In this document: positions 1-11,972 of the stretch, piece by piece | How the letters are laid out: each line of letters starts with the position of its first letter | How positions within the stretch are numbered: the first letter of the stretch is position 1 | NCBI GenBank assembly: GCA_024699855.1 | Contig: JAMPIQ010000003.1 | Coordinates: forward strand, 2,604,001 to 2,668,000 | DNA length: 64,000 bases | Source of the DNA: Aphelenchoides besseyi | Taxonomy: Eukaryota > Nematoda > Chromadorea > Rhabditida > Aphelenchoididae | Direction: 5' to 3' | Program-made: the position numbers and the translations under genes | Notes under the pieces: generated by a model | Databases searched by the model: none | Seen by the model: only the letters and a program-made list of their open reading frames with translations | Told to the model about the DNA's origin: nothing

Positions 1-669
1 CTCAACAAAAGACAAGAATGAACAAACGGCTTTGTGCTTTCAACTTCTTCAGGTAGCTCTCATTTCTTTCATGTATTTTATTTGATCTTCAGGCGAATGT
101 TGGAATGAGACGTCTGAAACAAATCTTTCAAATGGCCATCGAGTTACTGGAAGATGAAGAGTTGGTGCGAGAAACTGTAGACAGATCTGTTGGAGTGTTT
201 CCGGATTTTCGGTCAATGGTAATGTTGAGAATACGAAGCATTTGAACGTAACCTTCTTTAGTTTGATGGTTTTGTTTGTCTGCATCGAGACTTGATTTAC
301 CACTATGTTGCACTTTTGCTTATGAACGCATCTTTGTTGGCGATGGTAAAAGGAGGAGACGAGAAAACAGTGAAGCCGATGAGCGGAACAATCTTCATTC
401 TTTCACTTCAATGCGCATGGGAACCGTGTGCTCCACGACTAGTCGAAGCGTTCGAAGTTGTGGATACGGCGTTTCTGGCCAATTGTATGACTTTGCTTTC
501 GAACTTGAATATTATCGGCATACTCTTGGACAATCGAGTCTCATTCATTCAAGGGTATGCACTCGCAGACATCTTCTTACCTATTCGACATTTAGATCCG
601 ACATTTACTCTTTTCCGCAGTCGTACACAAAGTTCAGGACTGATGGCAACAAGAAAAGCTCTCGAATAA
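1..669 (+). CDS. 3' end of an unrecognised helical protein (partial)
   Basis: Three exons read through in one frame: 1-52, 93-221 and about 265-669, joined by GT-AG introns of about 40 nt. The start lies upstream of the window. The visible part is about 195 residues, leucine-rich and probably alpha-helical, with hydrophobic stretches around 'YHYVALLLMNASLLAMV' and 'GTIFILSLQCAW'. No catalytic motif was recognised. It may be a helical-repeat (HEAT/ARM-like) or vesicle-transport protein, but that is only a guess from composition. The frame ends at TAA 667-669. A second long frame over the same DNA (276-761) is less protein-like and was discarded. Confidence 0.6.
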
Positions 670-881
670 CACCATTCGAAGATTTGCTTCGTTTTATCCG
701 TGGACATAATACGCAAACAGGCAGCGGAGAGAAATCACTTCTCTTCGAGATTTTCAATTAATTTATTCGCAAACGATTGAACTCAAATTTATATCGGGTA
801 TTTTGTTTATTTTACTTATTTTCTATTCAATAAAATTCCATCATTTTAACGCGATGTTTGTGATCAGAAAAACTACGAAGA

Positions 882-2844
882 TTACCGGTGTTTTTTACTC
901 GACTGATCCACAGGTTTTCGTTTTTCTTTTTCGGACATTGATTTGCGACTTGTTGGCACTAGACATCTCAAGAAAAGCATTGAGATCACATAGCCAACAG
1001 TTAATCCGATAGTTAGAAGGACAATCAAAGCAACAAATAGGTCCAGATTGGTGACTCTGAGGAAAAGTTGAAAACCTTTGGGTCTTTGGGATGCTCGTAG
1101 GAACTTGGCAGATCGATGACGAGCCACGTGTTCAATTCCGTTTAACGCCCGTTCAAATGCTGTTGATGGTCGTTCATTGAACTCTTTCGCAAACTGCAAG
1201 AAACCGATCTCTTTGCTCAAGTAGCTAAACTTACTTCTTGAGCTTGTCGTTCGAATTTTGGCGTCTCCAAGACATGACGAATAGCCGTGTATAGGGAAGT
1301 TTCGGTGATTGTCGTTTTATCCAAAGTCGCTCCCAAACCTTTTTGTTGGATTTTCAACAAATTTTGGTAGTTAACTCCGTACAAAGGAATCCCCAAAATC
1401 GGAACCCCGTAGGACAACGCCTCGATCACGCTGCTCATTCCACCGTTTGTTATCAATAGCTTCGTTTTTTTGTTTGCTAAAAACGAACTGTTAAATAATA
1501 CATGCGATGCTTTTTACCCAGCAGATCGTTCTGTGGAATATAAGTTGTAATGTTAATATGAGAAGGCAATGAGTCCAAATCCACTCCTTTCAACTCCAAT
1601 TTTGTTCCAATTCTCCAGTAAATTCGGTACTTTTTGAGACGTGATAACGCGCCAACAAATGCCCGAACCATCGACTCAGACATTGACGAACCATCAACAT
1701 TGGAACCCAGCTGAACGAGAATCATTCCCAATTGTCTGGTACTAACTGAGGTGTTAAATGGCTTCAAAGTCTCGATTAATACAAATTAATTGCAAGGATA
1801 CCGAAAAAAGTGGTCGCGGGAAATCGATATGTGCTCCACCAACGGGAATCACATGTGACGGAAGAGAGAGACCGTAGGATTCGAGAAGTGGATCCGAATT
1901 GATGAAGTAAAGTTCGGCATTCTGTTTGATCTAAAAATGCTTTTTATTTTAAGCAAATGTTCGCTCTCTAACCCAATTAACATGTGGAAACTGTTTAAAA
2001 CTTTTTCGGATTTCGTAATCTTCCGCAAACATCCGACTAATCGGCTCATCTAACAGCCGAAAACGCGGACAAATAGCGCTCGTTAAACTCGTTGATTTGA
2101 GCTGACAAACAGTCTCTCGTAGCAATTGGACACCGTTAAACAATTTGAATAAAACATTCGAACCACTGGGTAGATTTGCGGAACGTGAACTCGGAGCCTC
2201 CAGATTCCACGGAGTACCCGAAGCAATAACCGTTTCGTCAGTAAAACCATCCAAATCAAAGTAAATGAACGGAATTCCGAGCGTATGAATCAACGCCAAC
2301 TGACACGGATTTCCGCTGTATACGATCGCAACTTCAATTTGATCTTTTTTCAACGTAGACATCAAATTGCTGTTCAACATCTGAAAATAGATGAGTTATC
2401 GTCTATTCGATTGTATTCACCTTTTCACAGGAATGATTATGAGCACGCCAATAGGGTTCATCGTTAGCATCCAATTCGTAGGTGCGCCGCCATGGCACAT
2501 TGCTACCAACATTATCCAACGGTTCGTAGATTGATCTGAACAATTGAATGTTTCTATAAGGCGTACTGATGTTCTAACCGTGGCAACAGATTTTTGAGCA
2601 CTTTTTCTCGAACCAAATGCAAGCGTGGTTTCACGAGTCGTGGCTCTTCGGGTATAAGTATCGGTTTGACCGTAATCGTGTTGTGATGTCGAAGTGCCAT
2701 TTGCTGTGCAAGAAACTCGAAAACATGTCGTTCATAGGCGTTTGTACCCAAAAGAAAAAACAAAACTGTCGCTCCATTAGTTACTTCCAATTGTAGCAAA
2801 ATGCAAAATAGAGAACAAATCGTCCGCAGATTCATACTCAACAC
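882..2844 (-). CDS. UDP-glucuronosyltransferase (UGT family)
   Basis: Type I ER-membrane enzyme that transfers a sugar from a UDP-sugar to small lipophilic molecules (detoxification). It begins with a signal peptide (start 2844, or the in-frame Met nine bases further in), followed by an N-terminal acceptor-binding half across several short exons. The donor-binding signature lies near 1380-1456 ('ITNGGMSSVIEALSYGVP' then 'GIPLYGVNYQN'), matching the UGT consensus of a Thr-x-Gly-Gly followed by a Gly-Ile-Pro loop. The last exon (882-1220) ends in one transmembrane helix ('LFVALIVLLTIGLTVGYVI') and a short Lys-rich tail, the usual UGT anchor and retention layout. The usual His of 'THGG' is Asn here. 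Length (about 500 aa) is typical. The family is highly expanded in nematodes, so no specific gene name is given. Confidence 0.9.
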
Positions 2845-3216
2845 TATGAATTCTTTTCGACTTTCCGGTCTTACGTGTATCGGAGGTCAAAGGTGAAATT
2901 TGCTAAGACGATTCGAACTGTCGAGTCGGCCAATCGCGCAAACTTTCGTGACGGCTGGTGGTCAGAAGAGTTTTTGTTTGCACTCCGCAGAACAATTGAG
3001 AAGACGTGTAGTCTATAAAGTGGCTAAGAAACGTCTCTTTCAATCGGAAATGAGCCATTGAAGTTTTTATGATCAATGCTCAAGATGTGAACCAAATGTT
3101 GCAAAGCGAATTATGACAAGTGCGTAACATCCTTTTATGTGCGGTTAATTCTAAACAAAAAAGAAAGACCCGGATTACATGACGAGATTTTTAGGAGGAA
3201 AACGAGTGAAATAAAT
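2845..3216. other. Intergenic, upstream of the UGT gene
   Basis: No coding exon was recognised. It lies between the start of the minus-strand UGT gene and the end of the next minus-strand gene, so it should carry the UGT promoter. No clear repeat or motif was seen. Confidence 0.4.
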
Positions 3217-3897
3217 TTAGACTTTGCGCTTTTTGATAAGTGGCGATTTGGCTATAGTGACGAGACCAAGGTTCTGTTGCTGCTCCATGCTCGGCAGTTC
3301 GAGATCCCAATAGTTGGGCGGTGTATCGGGTAGTCCGTTGCTGACTCGTTGCATCTTGTAAACCGATTCTTCCGGCTGCTGATTTTCGAAACGCCAACTT
3401 TCATCGCCCTAAAAACCGGAGCATAGAAAATTAGAGCAAAATGAAAAGACTTACTCTTGAGTTGGCCGACATTTCGAAGGATTCTTCAAGACTCCGTCTC
3501 TTTCTGCGTCCGGTTAGAATCGGTGCATCGATGATCTCTTGAGTCTTCTTAACAACATCGGCCGAGAATTTCTTGCAACGAAGAGCCCGTTGAACTCGTA
3601 ACCACTGAAGACTTGTAGGCGACATTTTTGCTTCTTTTTCTGCTCGTCTTTCTGCCCGCAGTTGGGCTTTGGATTTGGGCGGTGTTTTGGTCGAGATTTT
3701 GGGATCAAGTACAGCATTCTAAATCGGAAGTCATAAGCAAGTCAAAAAAAGTAACCAACCACGTTCTCGTCCTTTTCATCATCCAAAACTACGTACTCAA
3801 CGCCGTTAATGCTCTCCAACTTAATTGGCGTCTTTTTCGTGGTAATTCGATCTTCCGATTTGATCTCAACGACACCACAACCGCGAGCTTTGAACAT
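3217..3897 (-). CDS. Small basic, probably nuclear protein with a TP-x-x-YW motif
   Basis: Three exons give about 200 residues. Start ATG is at 3897-3895. Introns lie near 3721-3760 and 3411-3456, and the stop is at 3219-3217. The middle is Lys/Arg-rich with a predicted helix ('LRAERRAEKEAKM' and 'WLRVQRALRCKKF'). The end carries 'DTPPNYWDLELPSMEQQ' and finishes in 'PLIKKRKV', which looks like a classical nuclear localisation signal. The TPPNYWDLELP stretch is reminiscent of the Thr-Pro...Trp...Phe-Pro motif near the C terminus of CtIP/Sae2/COM-1 DNA end-resection factors. The Cys pair expected before it was not found, so that link is weak. It should be treated as an orphan nuclear protein. 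Confidence 0.6.
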
Positions 3898-4495
3898 CGC
3901 TTATCGAGACTCGAAACGAGCAGAAGAAGCGAATATATCAATTCCAAAGCACTTTCTATGATTAGATTGTCTTGGCAGCGAATACAAGAGAACGGTTGAC
4001 TCAATTACAATCGGTCAACTGTGCAATTGTAGAAAGTCAGTTGCAACATAAAGTGGATCTTAACACTCAAATTGATGTTATAAACGACTAACACACAAAC
4101 ACATCAATAACAGATTAGACGTCTTATATTCATTAATTGCTAGTATCCATAAGTCTGATCTAGACGAATACCAATTAGTACGGTATTCGAACGCCCACGA
4201 TGTCAGAAATTGCTATTCTACTTAATGGAAGGCTTCCAACTGTATTCAGTTTAATGTTCCAATTTCCGTCAAATTTTACGATCACGCACCCAGAAAGTGA
4301 ACGTCATAAGTGGGCAGAATGTTGCGTTTATTGCTTGTGAGCTTGAATGCAAGGCGTTAATTCGCAAGTTTTTACTATCGTTTCAATCTTCAATTTTGTT
4401 TGCTGACCGTTCAATCCAATAGCCGCAACAAGGCAGACGGTTTATATAAATTAAAGAGCTTGTCATCATCAGTCACAACAACTTGATCTTCCGAT
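3898..4495. promoter_or_regulatory. Divergent intergenic region with TATA-like box
   Basis: About 600 bp between two divergently transcribed genes (minus-strand nuclear protein, plus-strand secreted protein). A TATA-like 'tttatataaatt' lies at about 4441-4452, some 50 bp before the ATG of the secreted-protein gene, in the right place for a core promoter. The rest shows nothing clear. Confidence 0.35.
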
Positions 4496-5193
4496 ATGTC
4501 CGCTCAAGTTTATATCGTAGTCTTTGTTCTATCGATTTATGGATATGGTGAGTACGATATTGAAGTCTAAAGCGTTAACCTCGATTAGCTGATGCCCAAC
4601 TAATTCAACGTCCAACCTTCTCGTACACTTTCAATCCACCGTTTTCTTGGACTTTCAACCAAAATCTCACAGGCATGTGGCCGCAGCAACAAATCTCAGC
4701 AGCCGACGCAAACCGAACGACATTCAATGATGTGAATGCTGCAGTAAGTAGGATCAAAATTCTCTTGACATTATTACTTCTTGAGATGTTAACCGCCTAT
4801 CAACGGTCAGGTTACGGTCTTTTCATTGGCTCAACCAAATGGCTTATTTCCGGTTATGTTCCAACAAACAACGTGACAATAAACATGGCGAGAAAACACC
4901 GATTGAATGAAGTAATCTCTGAGTTTCAGCAAAATGTTGCATTGACGTATGTTCCCGAAGTTGGAGCTGTGACAGGTTTTCGTCAAACAACAAGTCAAAT
5001 TACTCCTTATGTTCAAGTAACATAATATTTCAGTTCTTCAATTAACCTCTAATTTCAGAGCCAACAAATTCGTGTTACTCAAGGAACTTTGTTGCTTCCG
5101 GTATCTCAATGGCAACTCGTAGCTTCGCAACTGCAATCCATCTTGAACTTCCAATACAAAGTCAACTTTGTTACCCAAGTAACCGTAAACTAA
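4496..5193 (+). CDS. Small secreted protein, unrecognised
   Basis: The start ATG at 4496 opens a signal peptide ('MSAQVYIVVFVLSIYGYADA'). The mature part is about 170 residues, rich in Gln, Asn, Thr and Phe, with aromatic patches ('RPTFSYTFNPPFSWTF'), and it ends 'NFVTQVTVN' at 5193. Introns lie near 4551-4588, 4744-4785 and 5019-5058. The second could also be read through because both versions stay in frame. There are potential N-glycosylation sites (NLT, NRT, NVT). No cysteine framework or known domain was seen. It is probably a nematode-restricted extracellular protein. Confidence 0.65.
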
Positions 5194-5254
5194 TTATTCT
5201 GACAACAATAAACAAATCTTAACAATGAAATCAACAACAACAATGAAACAACCC

Positions 5255-8155
5255 TTAAGCAATTGAACTCAAAAACAACTTTGCTTCTTCGACAATCGGA
5301 TCCAAAACTGAACGCTCATCATCGTTAAATTTTTCCCCTTCAATCTTCTTGAGTATTGGACGAATTCGATAGCCCATGACTTTCTTTAACTAAACAAGAA
5401 GTTACGAGTTAGACGATGAACAATCAAACCCACGGCATCAACATTTTTGCCCGTCAGTTTCGCGTATCGTTTACGGACATCAAAAGTTATCATCAACGCT
5501 TTAAGTAGGTTGGCATAATCGGGCTTTCCCTAATCCAAGATGATATAATTTAGGATATTTGGTTTACCTTTGATTGTTTCAGTTCACGATTTTCAGCTAA
5601 ATCCATTAGCTCAATAAATCGCTCGTAGACTTTCGGATCTTTCTCGTCGTCTGTTGGCTTTTGCAGATGAGCCATGAGCCGAAGAGCCTGAAAATTGATG
5701 TGATTAGTGATCGAGCATAAAGCTAACCATGGGTTCCAAAGTTACGACTTGATGCACGGCGTTCATACACTCAACCAACAAATTGTATTCCTCGGAACTC
5801 AAAGGTTCTTGAGATGACGGCGCGGGATAAACGGTGTCTGCTGCAGCGTTTGTATGAGCTAAAACGATTTTCAACAACGGTCGAACATCCAATTCTTTCG
5901 GATGAAATTGGAGGTAACGTTTCAACGCCAACAAACACTCTCGTTTGGACGGCAATTCAGCGGCCACTTCGAACAAATTCGACCACATCCTCTCTGACTC
6001 GCTGTATACTTGAAGTCCTTGCTAAAAGCTTATGATTATGAACAATGGATTCCAATAAACTGAACTTACTTTCAAGACCTGCACAGCTCGTGCCTTCTGA
6101 TTTGTGCTCACATAGGTAGCAGCCAGATTGTTCCAAGCACGATAGTTCTCGGGATCCACGGAAACACAATGATGAAACGCTTTAATGGCATCGCGCATCT
6201 CGTTGATCTCCATTGCACAAACTCCATAGTTGTAAACGGCCTAAATACCCGCAAATTGTTCGAAAAATGAAGTTTGTAAGCAACCTGAATGGAAAGCGGA
6301 TGCAATTCGAAAACCCGTTTGTAATGTTTAAAGGCTTTTGCATGGTTCTTCGCTTCAAGCGCCATCATACCCAATGCTTTGTGTGCTTTGAAGTATTTGT
6401 CGTTGGTCAATTCGAGAACTTGATTCAAAATATTTTCGTCACGACGTATTTCCCCAATCAAACATAAGAAGTACGGATTCTTCGGCTGTTTGGAATGCAA
6501 TGACTCCAGAATACCAAGCGCTTTTTCTTTCATATTCAACTGAGCATAACCTTCGACCACACTCTCCCAATCGTGAATCGATTCGTAGACTGCAATTGCT
6601 TCCTAAAACACCGCTTTTGTTTCAATCGAAAAGCAACCACTTACACTCGTCAACGCCAAAGACATCAAAACTTTGGCGTAGAATTTCTTCACTTGCCAAA
6701 TCGGTTGCAATGGTGAGGCGATGAAAAGATCTTGAATTCGCAGTTGAAGTTCATCGTCGGAAGTCGACTGGTTGTTTCGATTCTCTAACAAATCGACGAT
6801 CGACTCCATTTGTTGACAGGCACGTTCGACTCGTCTTGTGTTCACGCGTTCGGCTTCAGAACGCAAAACAAAAGCCGAAATCGTAGACAAGAAACCAGCT
6901 TGTTGAATCAGAACCTGAATCCCGACTGAACTGAACAGTCATCTCGATCGACTTACTTTGTTCACCATCGCCTCAATTGTTTCGAATCTCAACTCGAGCA
7001 CCGGATCTTCACAAATTTTCAACGATGTTGCCGCCAATACACACGCCGTTTGTTCGGCTGTCAACTGATCATTTTCCTGCTCGTCGTTCCCATCATCCAA
7101 CTTCAGCTTCTCAAGAACCGTGTCGTCCTTGTTCGAAATGTTTTTTGGAGTTTCTAGCGGTTTAAGCGCATAGAAACCACCACTATTTCCATTTTCAGTT
7201 CCGGTCTAAACATACGAATAACACTGGGAATACCTATTGATTGCTTACTTTGACAATCAGCTGCGGCAAACTTCGCTTTTGAAATTTCGTTCGTCTTCCC
7301 AACGCTCCACCAAACTCAATTTTAAGTCCACTCAAACTACACGCAAGGCCCAGAAAGTAAGAGGCGTGATGATAGACTGTCGCTTCCATCCAAATCGAAA
7401 AGTTGATTAGAAGCCACTCTAAAAATTCACTGCGATTCAACGTCTCTCCGTTGGTTTGAACTTCCGGACCACTCGCCGTCTTTTCATCGTCAACGGTCGT
7501 TGCATTATACCGATGAATTCGGAAGTTCAATTCGGCCCGATCGATTTGAAGTTCTTCGAAATAAGAAGAACAAAATTGAGCGATTCGCTGATTCTAAATC
7601 TCAGAATTCAAATTGAAACAAACGATCGCTGACAAAGTCGAATATTTTCCCTTCTAAGAATGAGCTTGAGGTTCGCATTACCGAGTTGTAAATTCGTGCA
7701 AACTTCAATCCAAACAACAAATCCGACGGCTTTTGAAGGCCATCAGTTGGAGGGTCTAGAAGTTCGCGTTTTAGCCGTCGAAGTGAATCCAATCGCCTGA
7801 ATTTCCTAATCAACAGTTAAAATAAAAGCAACATACCGCGTGCATTCGTGAGGACGTACAAAGTCGATGGTCAATTCGTCGACTAAATCGGTCGACGGGT
7901 TGTCATTTTCGCCTAAATCGGTCGTTAAAGTCGTCAAGGTTGGAACTCCTTGCTTTTTGGAGCGTAGACAAAATTGTGAATCAGGAATTCGTTGAAAACG
8001 GAACGCAGTTCGTCCATCGTACGTCTTCGAGCCTTCAGTTTCTGACTACAATCATCGATCTTCCAACCGAAATGCCCGCAAACAGCAAAGTACTCGGTTA
8101 TCGATTGCCAGTGAGTTTGATCGGATTTTTGTTCAGTAGTTCCTACATTCGATTA
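5255..8155 (-). CDS. TTC27: Tetratricopeptide repeat protein 27 (TTC27/Emw1-like)
   Basis: TPR protein of about 800 residues over many exons. Family landmarks are in order. 'GALGRRTKFQKRSLPQLIV' (about 7235-7320) matches the conserved 'GALGKRT.FQ' block. 'RVNTRRVERACQQME' (about 6810-6860) matches the 'TRRVERA' block. A TPR array then runs from about 6560 to 6060, including 'NYRAWNNLAATYV' and 'YNYGVCAMEINEMRDAI'. The C-terminal helices end 'EEAKLFLSSIA' with the stop at 5257-5255. The family is broadly conserved in eukaryotes; its proposed roles are in co-chaperone or protein-assembly processes. The 5' end is not fixed: the first certain coding exon lies around 7850-8065 and the start Met is probably within 8060-8155. 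It lies 0.2-0.3 kb downstream of the ribonucleotide reductase gene in the same orientation. Confidence 0.85.
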
Positions 8156-8349
8156 TGATTGTGGGGATTCTGTGCGTTTATTCTACGAAATACAATAAAT
8201 GAATAAAAAATGAGTTCAATAGAGGAACGGAAAGCTTGCTGAATTTCCCACAGACTACTACAGAAAGAGCTTGAAATGTTTAAAATGAGTGAGTGTTTGA
8301 GAAAATCGTCAAATGATAATGAGATTAGCAAAATAAAGTTAGTTACAGT

Positions 8350-11322
8350 TTACGAGCTGCACATTAAACACTCTTCTGGCTCGCTTTGAGCTGGAGTTTC
8401 TGGCGGCGTGATGACGGTTTGTTTTTGGACACTAAACTTGATCGGATTGACACTCGGTTTGCTTCGCAAGTAGTACATTCCGGTCTTTAAGCCCTAAAAC
8501 AAGCAAACTTATTCACAAAGTCGATCTCTTTAACTGACCAATTTCCACGCTTTGAAGTGCATTGTGGTGCAACGAACATAATTCGGCGATTCGACAAACA
8601 AGTTCAACGATTGAGACTGATCGATGAATGCACCACGATCAGCGGCCATTTCGATCAAGTCGAGTTGACGAATCTCCCAGACAGTTCGATAGATTTCCTT
8701 CATTTCTTCCGGCAATCCGGGAATCTCTTGAATCGAACCGTTTTTCGTAATCAAAAGATCACGAATCTCCGGAGTCCACATGTTCATTTTCATCAAGTCA
8801 CGAACCAAATGCTGATTAACGCACTGAAAGCAAAATTTTCAGTGTGCTCATTGAATTCACTCACTTGAAAATCTCCTTTGGAAACACGACGAGTGTAAAG
8901 ATTGCTGGTGAACGGTTCGAAGGCCTCGTTGTTGCCGAGAATCTGAGCAGTCGAAGCGGTTGGCATTGGAGCAACAAGTAAACTGTTGCGAAGTCCGTGC
9001 TTTTTGATCTTCTCCTTCAGTTCGGTCCAATTCCACAAATCGGAGGGTTGAACATTCCACATGTCGTATTGGAGGATTCCTCTCGAAGCCGGTGATCCCT
9101 CGTACGTCTCGTAAGGTCCGAGTTTTTCGGCCAACTCACACGATGCTTCCAACGAACTGAAGTAGATAGTCTCAAAGATTTGTTTGTTCAATCGACGTGC
9201 TTCGGGACTCGTGAACGGATAGCGCATCAGAATGAACGCGTCGGCCAACCCTTGAACTCCAATTCCAATCGGGCGATGTCGGAAATTCGAACGTTTTGCT
9301 TCTTCCAATGGATAGTAGTTCACATCGATGATTTTGTTCAAATTCTTTGTCACCACTTTTGTTACTTCTCGCAGTTTCTCGAAATTGAACTTCTTATCGT
9401 CAGTGACGAATTGATTTAACGCGATGGACGCCAAATTGCAAACAGCAACCTCGTCGGCACTGGAGTACTCGACGATTTCGGTGCACAAGTTCGAGCATTT
9501 GATCGTTCCCAAATTCTGTTGATTCGACTTTCGATTGCAGGCATCTTTGTAGAGCATGTACGGGAGACCGGTTTCGCATTGACTCGAAATAATCACACGC
9601 CACAAATCCCTGGCCTTGATTTTTTTGCGATAACGTTTCTCAGCTTCGTATCTAAAGGACAGAGATGTTAAAAGCTTTGAATCAATCGGAAACGAACCGC
9701 GTGTACAGCTTCTCGAATTCGTCGCCCCAACAATCCGAAAGTCCCGGACATTCGTCTTCGCTCATCAACGACCATTCAGTATCCGATTCAACTCGTTTCA
9801 TGAACAAATCGGGAATCCACAACGCGAGGAACAAGTCACGACAACGAACATCCTCGGGACCGACATTCAAACGCAATTGAACGAATTCGAAAATGTCAGC
9901 GTGCCACGGTTCGGCGTAAATAGCAAAGGCTCCAGGACGTTTGCCGCCTTGATTGACATACGTCGCAGTTGCGTTGAAATTCTTGAGCATCGGAACAAGT
10001 CCAGTCGACACTCCCGAAGTTCCGTTGATTTCCGCTCCAGTGGCTCGAATGCAATGAACGTTAAGTCCAATTCCACCAGCCGACTTCGAGATCATGGCAC
10101 AGCGATGAAGAGTCGTGTAGATACCATCGATCGAATCATCCTTCATTGTCAACAAGAAACATGACGAAAGTTGCGGTCGTGGAGTACCGGCGTTGAAAAG
10201 CGTTGGAGTTGCATGAGTGAATAGACGCTCAGACATCATGTCGTAGGTCTGAAAAGAAGTTCTTTAGATCTGCCACTATTGCTGGATTACCTCAATTGCT
10301 GCATCAATGTCGTCTTTGTGAATTCCAATGGCGACGCGCATCATCATGAATTGAGGTCGTTCAACGATCTGATCATTAACTTTCATCAAATAGGCGCGTT
10401 CCAAAGTTCGAAAACCGAAGTAGTTGATATGAAAATCTCGATGGTGGACGATTGCAGAGTCCAATTTCTGAAATCCAAAATTAAATATCAGAAGATGGAA
10501 GGTAATCACTTGTTTATTGGCCATCACAATATTGTAGACGTCTTCAGCAATCAGTGGTTGCGGTTTTCCCGTGTTCTTGTTGACGTTTTCGTACAACTGT
10601 TTGATGGCTTTGGAAAATGATTTCACCGTCTGTTTCTGCAGATTAGAAACCGCAATACGTCCGGCCAAGACTCCGAAATCAGGGTGTTCGAATGCCCGGG
10701 TCGATGCGTAGTTCGCAGCAAACTCGTCCAATTGAGTTGTCTTTACACCATCAAAGATCAGACGAACAATGTTGATCGTAATATCCTCCTGAAGGACGAG
10801 GTTAACATCCAAAAAATCTCGTGACCAACCGGATAAATGAAGTTCTGATCCAAACCGTAGCTCAAGCTGGCGATTCGTGCCGTGATCTTATCCAAATAAA
10901 GACGTTGACGTGATCCATCTGAACAAGAAAAACAATTGAAGAGAAGTGATCATTTGCCTACCGCGCTTGATCACCGTCATCGAATAAGATGCCCGGGGAT
11001 CGGACTTCAATGGTTTGCACGACAGAAAAGTTGTGCTATCGCTCGACTCGGACATATTCGCTGATGAAGAGTTCGCTGAAATGATCGAAGTCGATAAAAC
11101 AAATCACGTTGATCTCTTTTCTTCCCCCCTACTTAACGTCCCATCACGTAACTACCGCCGAGCGGTCAGTACGCAAATGGTCGAGACGCACGCGCCTTTT
11201 TTTAGGCGCCAATGCGTCGTGTTGGTCTTGCGAAACTCACAGCGCTTAATTGACTGAACTTCACGCCGCTCGGCCGTCGGTTTGAACGGATAACTACTAC
11301 TGCTATCGCTTGATTCGGACAT
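8350..11322 (-). CDS. rnr-1: Ribonucleoside-diphosphate reductase large subunit (R1)
   Basis: Catalytic and allosteric subunit of class I ribonucleotide reductase, reducing NDPs to dNDPs in the cytosol. The N-terminal ATP-cone begins '[19 protein letters not shown]', split at about 10921-10970. The barrel contains '[16 protein letters not shown]', 'KSAGGIGL', '[12 protein letters not shown]' with the radical-site Cys and Glu, '[12 protein letters not shown]' and '[16 protein letters not shown]'. The protein ends 'EECLMCSS', the swinging redox Cys pair. The stop is at 8352-8350. Identity is essentially certain. The 5' end is unusual. An ATG at 11055 gives a 27-residue leader before the conserved start. 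An upstream exon at 11241-11322 also begins with ATG and the same first seven residues (MSESSDS), and can splice in frame to an acceptor near 11077. Start 11322 is used here; start 11055 is the alternative. Confidence 0.95.
11241..11322 (-). other. Alternative or additional 5' exon of the R1 gene
   Basis: 82-nt open segment beginning ATG (11322-11320) and ending at a strong donor (gtgagt, 11240 downward). It encodes '[19 protein letters not shown]' and continues to 'EVQSIKR'. The first seven codons repeat the start of the downstream first exon at 11055, with synonymous differences. Splicing in phase 1 to the acceptor 'gatcatttcag' near 11077 gives an open frame into that exon. Splicing directly to exon 2 would also keep frame and would replace the leader. 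Confidence 0.5.
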
Positions 11323-11972
11323 GATCGCTAATTCCAGCTGAAAGAAAGCGTGTAATTATCACGCAAAAGAATCGCGATTCCATTTGTGATCACAATCGAA
11401 ACGTTCCAGGACGCCAAGAACGCAAAAGGAGTATGTAACGCCGTCCGCCTACTTTTTCGATTTCTAAATCGCGCCGAAGCGTCTGCGTTTTCAAAAAATT
11501 AAGGCGCGGGCTTTTGATTTGAAAGCGTGGAGGGAAAACCGAAAGGCGCAAATTGACGTTTTCATTGCGTTCAACAAAAGACACGATCTCCGTCTCAATC
11601 CATAAGTGACTTTCAAATCTTTGATGGGAATTTGCAAGCCAACAGAAAAAGGAATTTGAGAGAAAAACAGTCTACTCTGAAAAGTGTTTTTTTTGGATTC
11701 GCTAACAGAAAGCCAACAGACAAAAAAAAGCTGCCGTTGCGGAATAAGAACCGCAGTCCAGTGGTGAGAAGACGAAAACAATTCGCTGAGCGTTTGTTCG
11801 AAAACATCTCGACGCAACGATCGTGTTCCTATTGGAAAGCAAAGGATATCGGTGGTATCAAACCGAACTCAGAAACAAACTTCCAAGAAGTTTAAACAAA
11901 CATTTATAGTCAACTATGGGAAGATACGTAGATAAACATATTAAATGATATGGCTCGAATACAAATAGATAC
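11323..11972. other. Intergenic between R1 and Argonaute genes
   Basis: About 650 bp with no convincing exon. Open frames on both strands here are Lys/Arg/Phe-rich, lack splice support and overlap each other, so none was accepted. The R1 promoter or trans-splice outron should lie here. Confidence 0.4.

Noticed and set aside
11632..11895. Lys/Arg-rich plus-strand frame of 87 codons
   Set aside because: Lies in intergenic DNA with equally long frames on the other strand and no splice or domain evidence.
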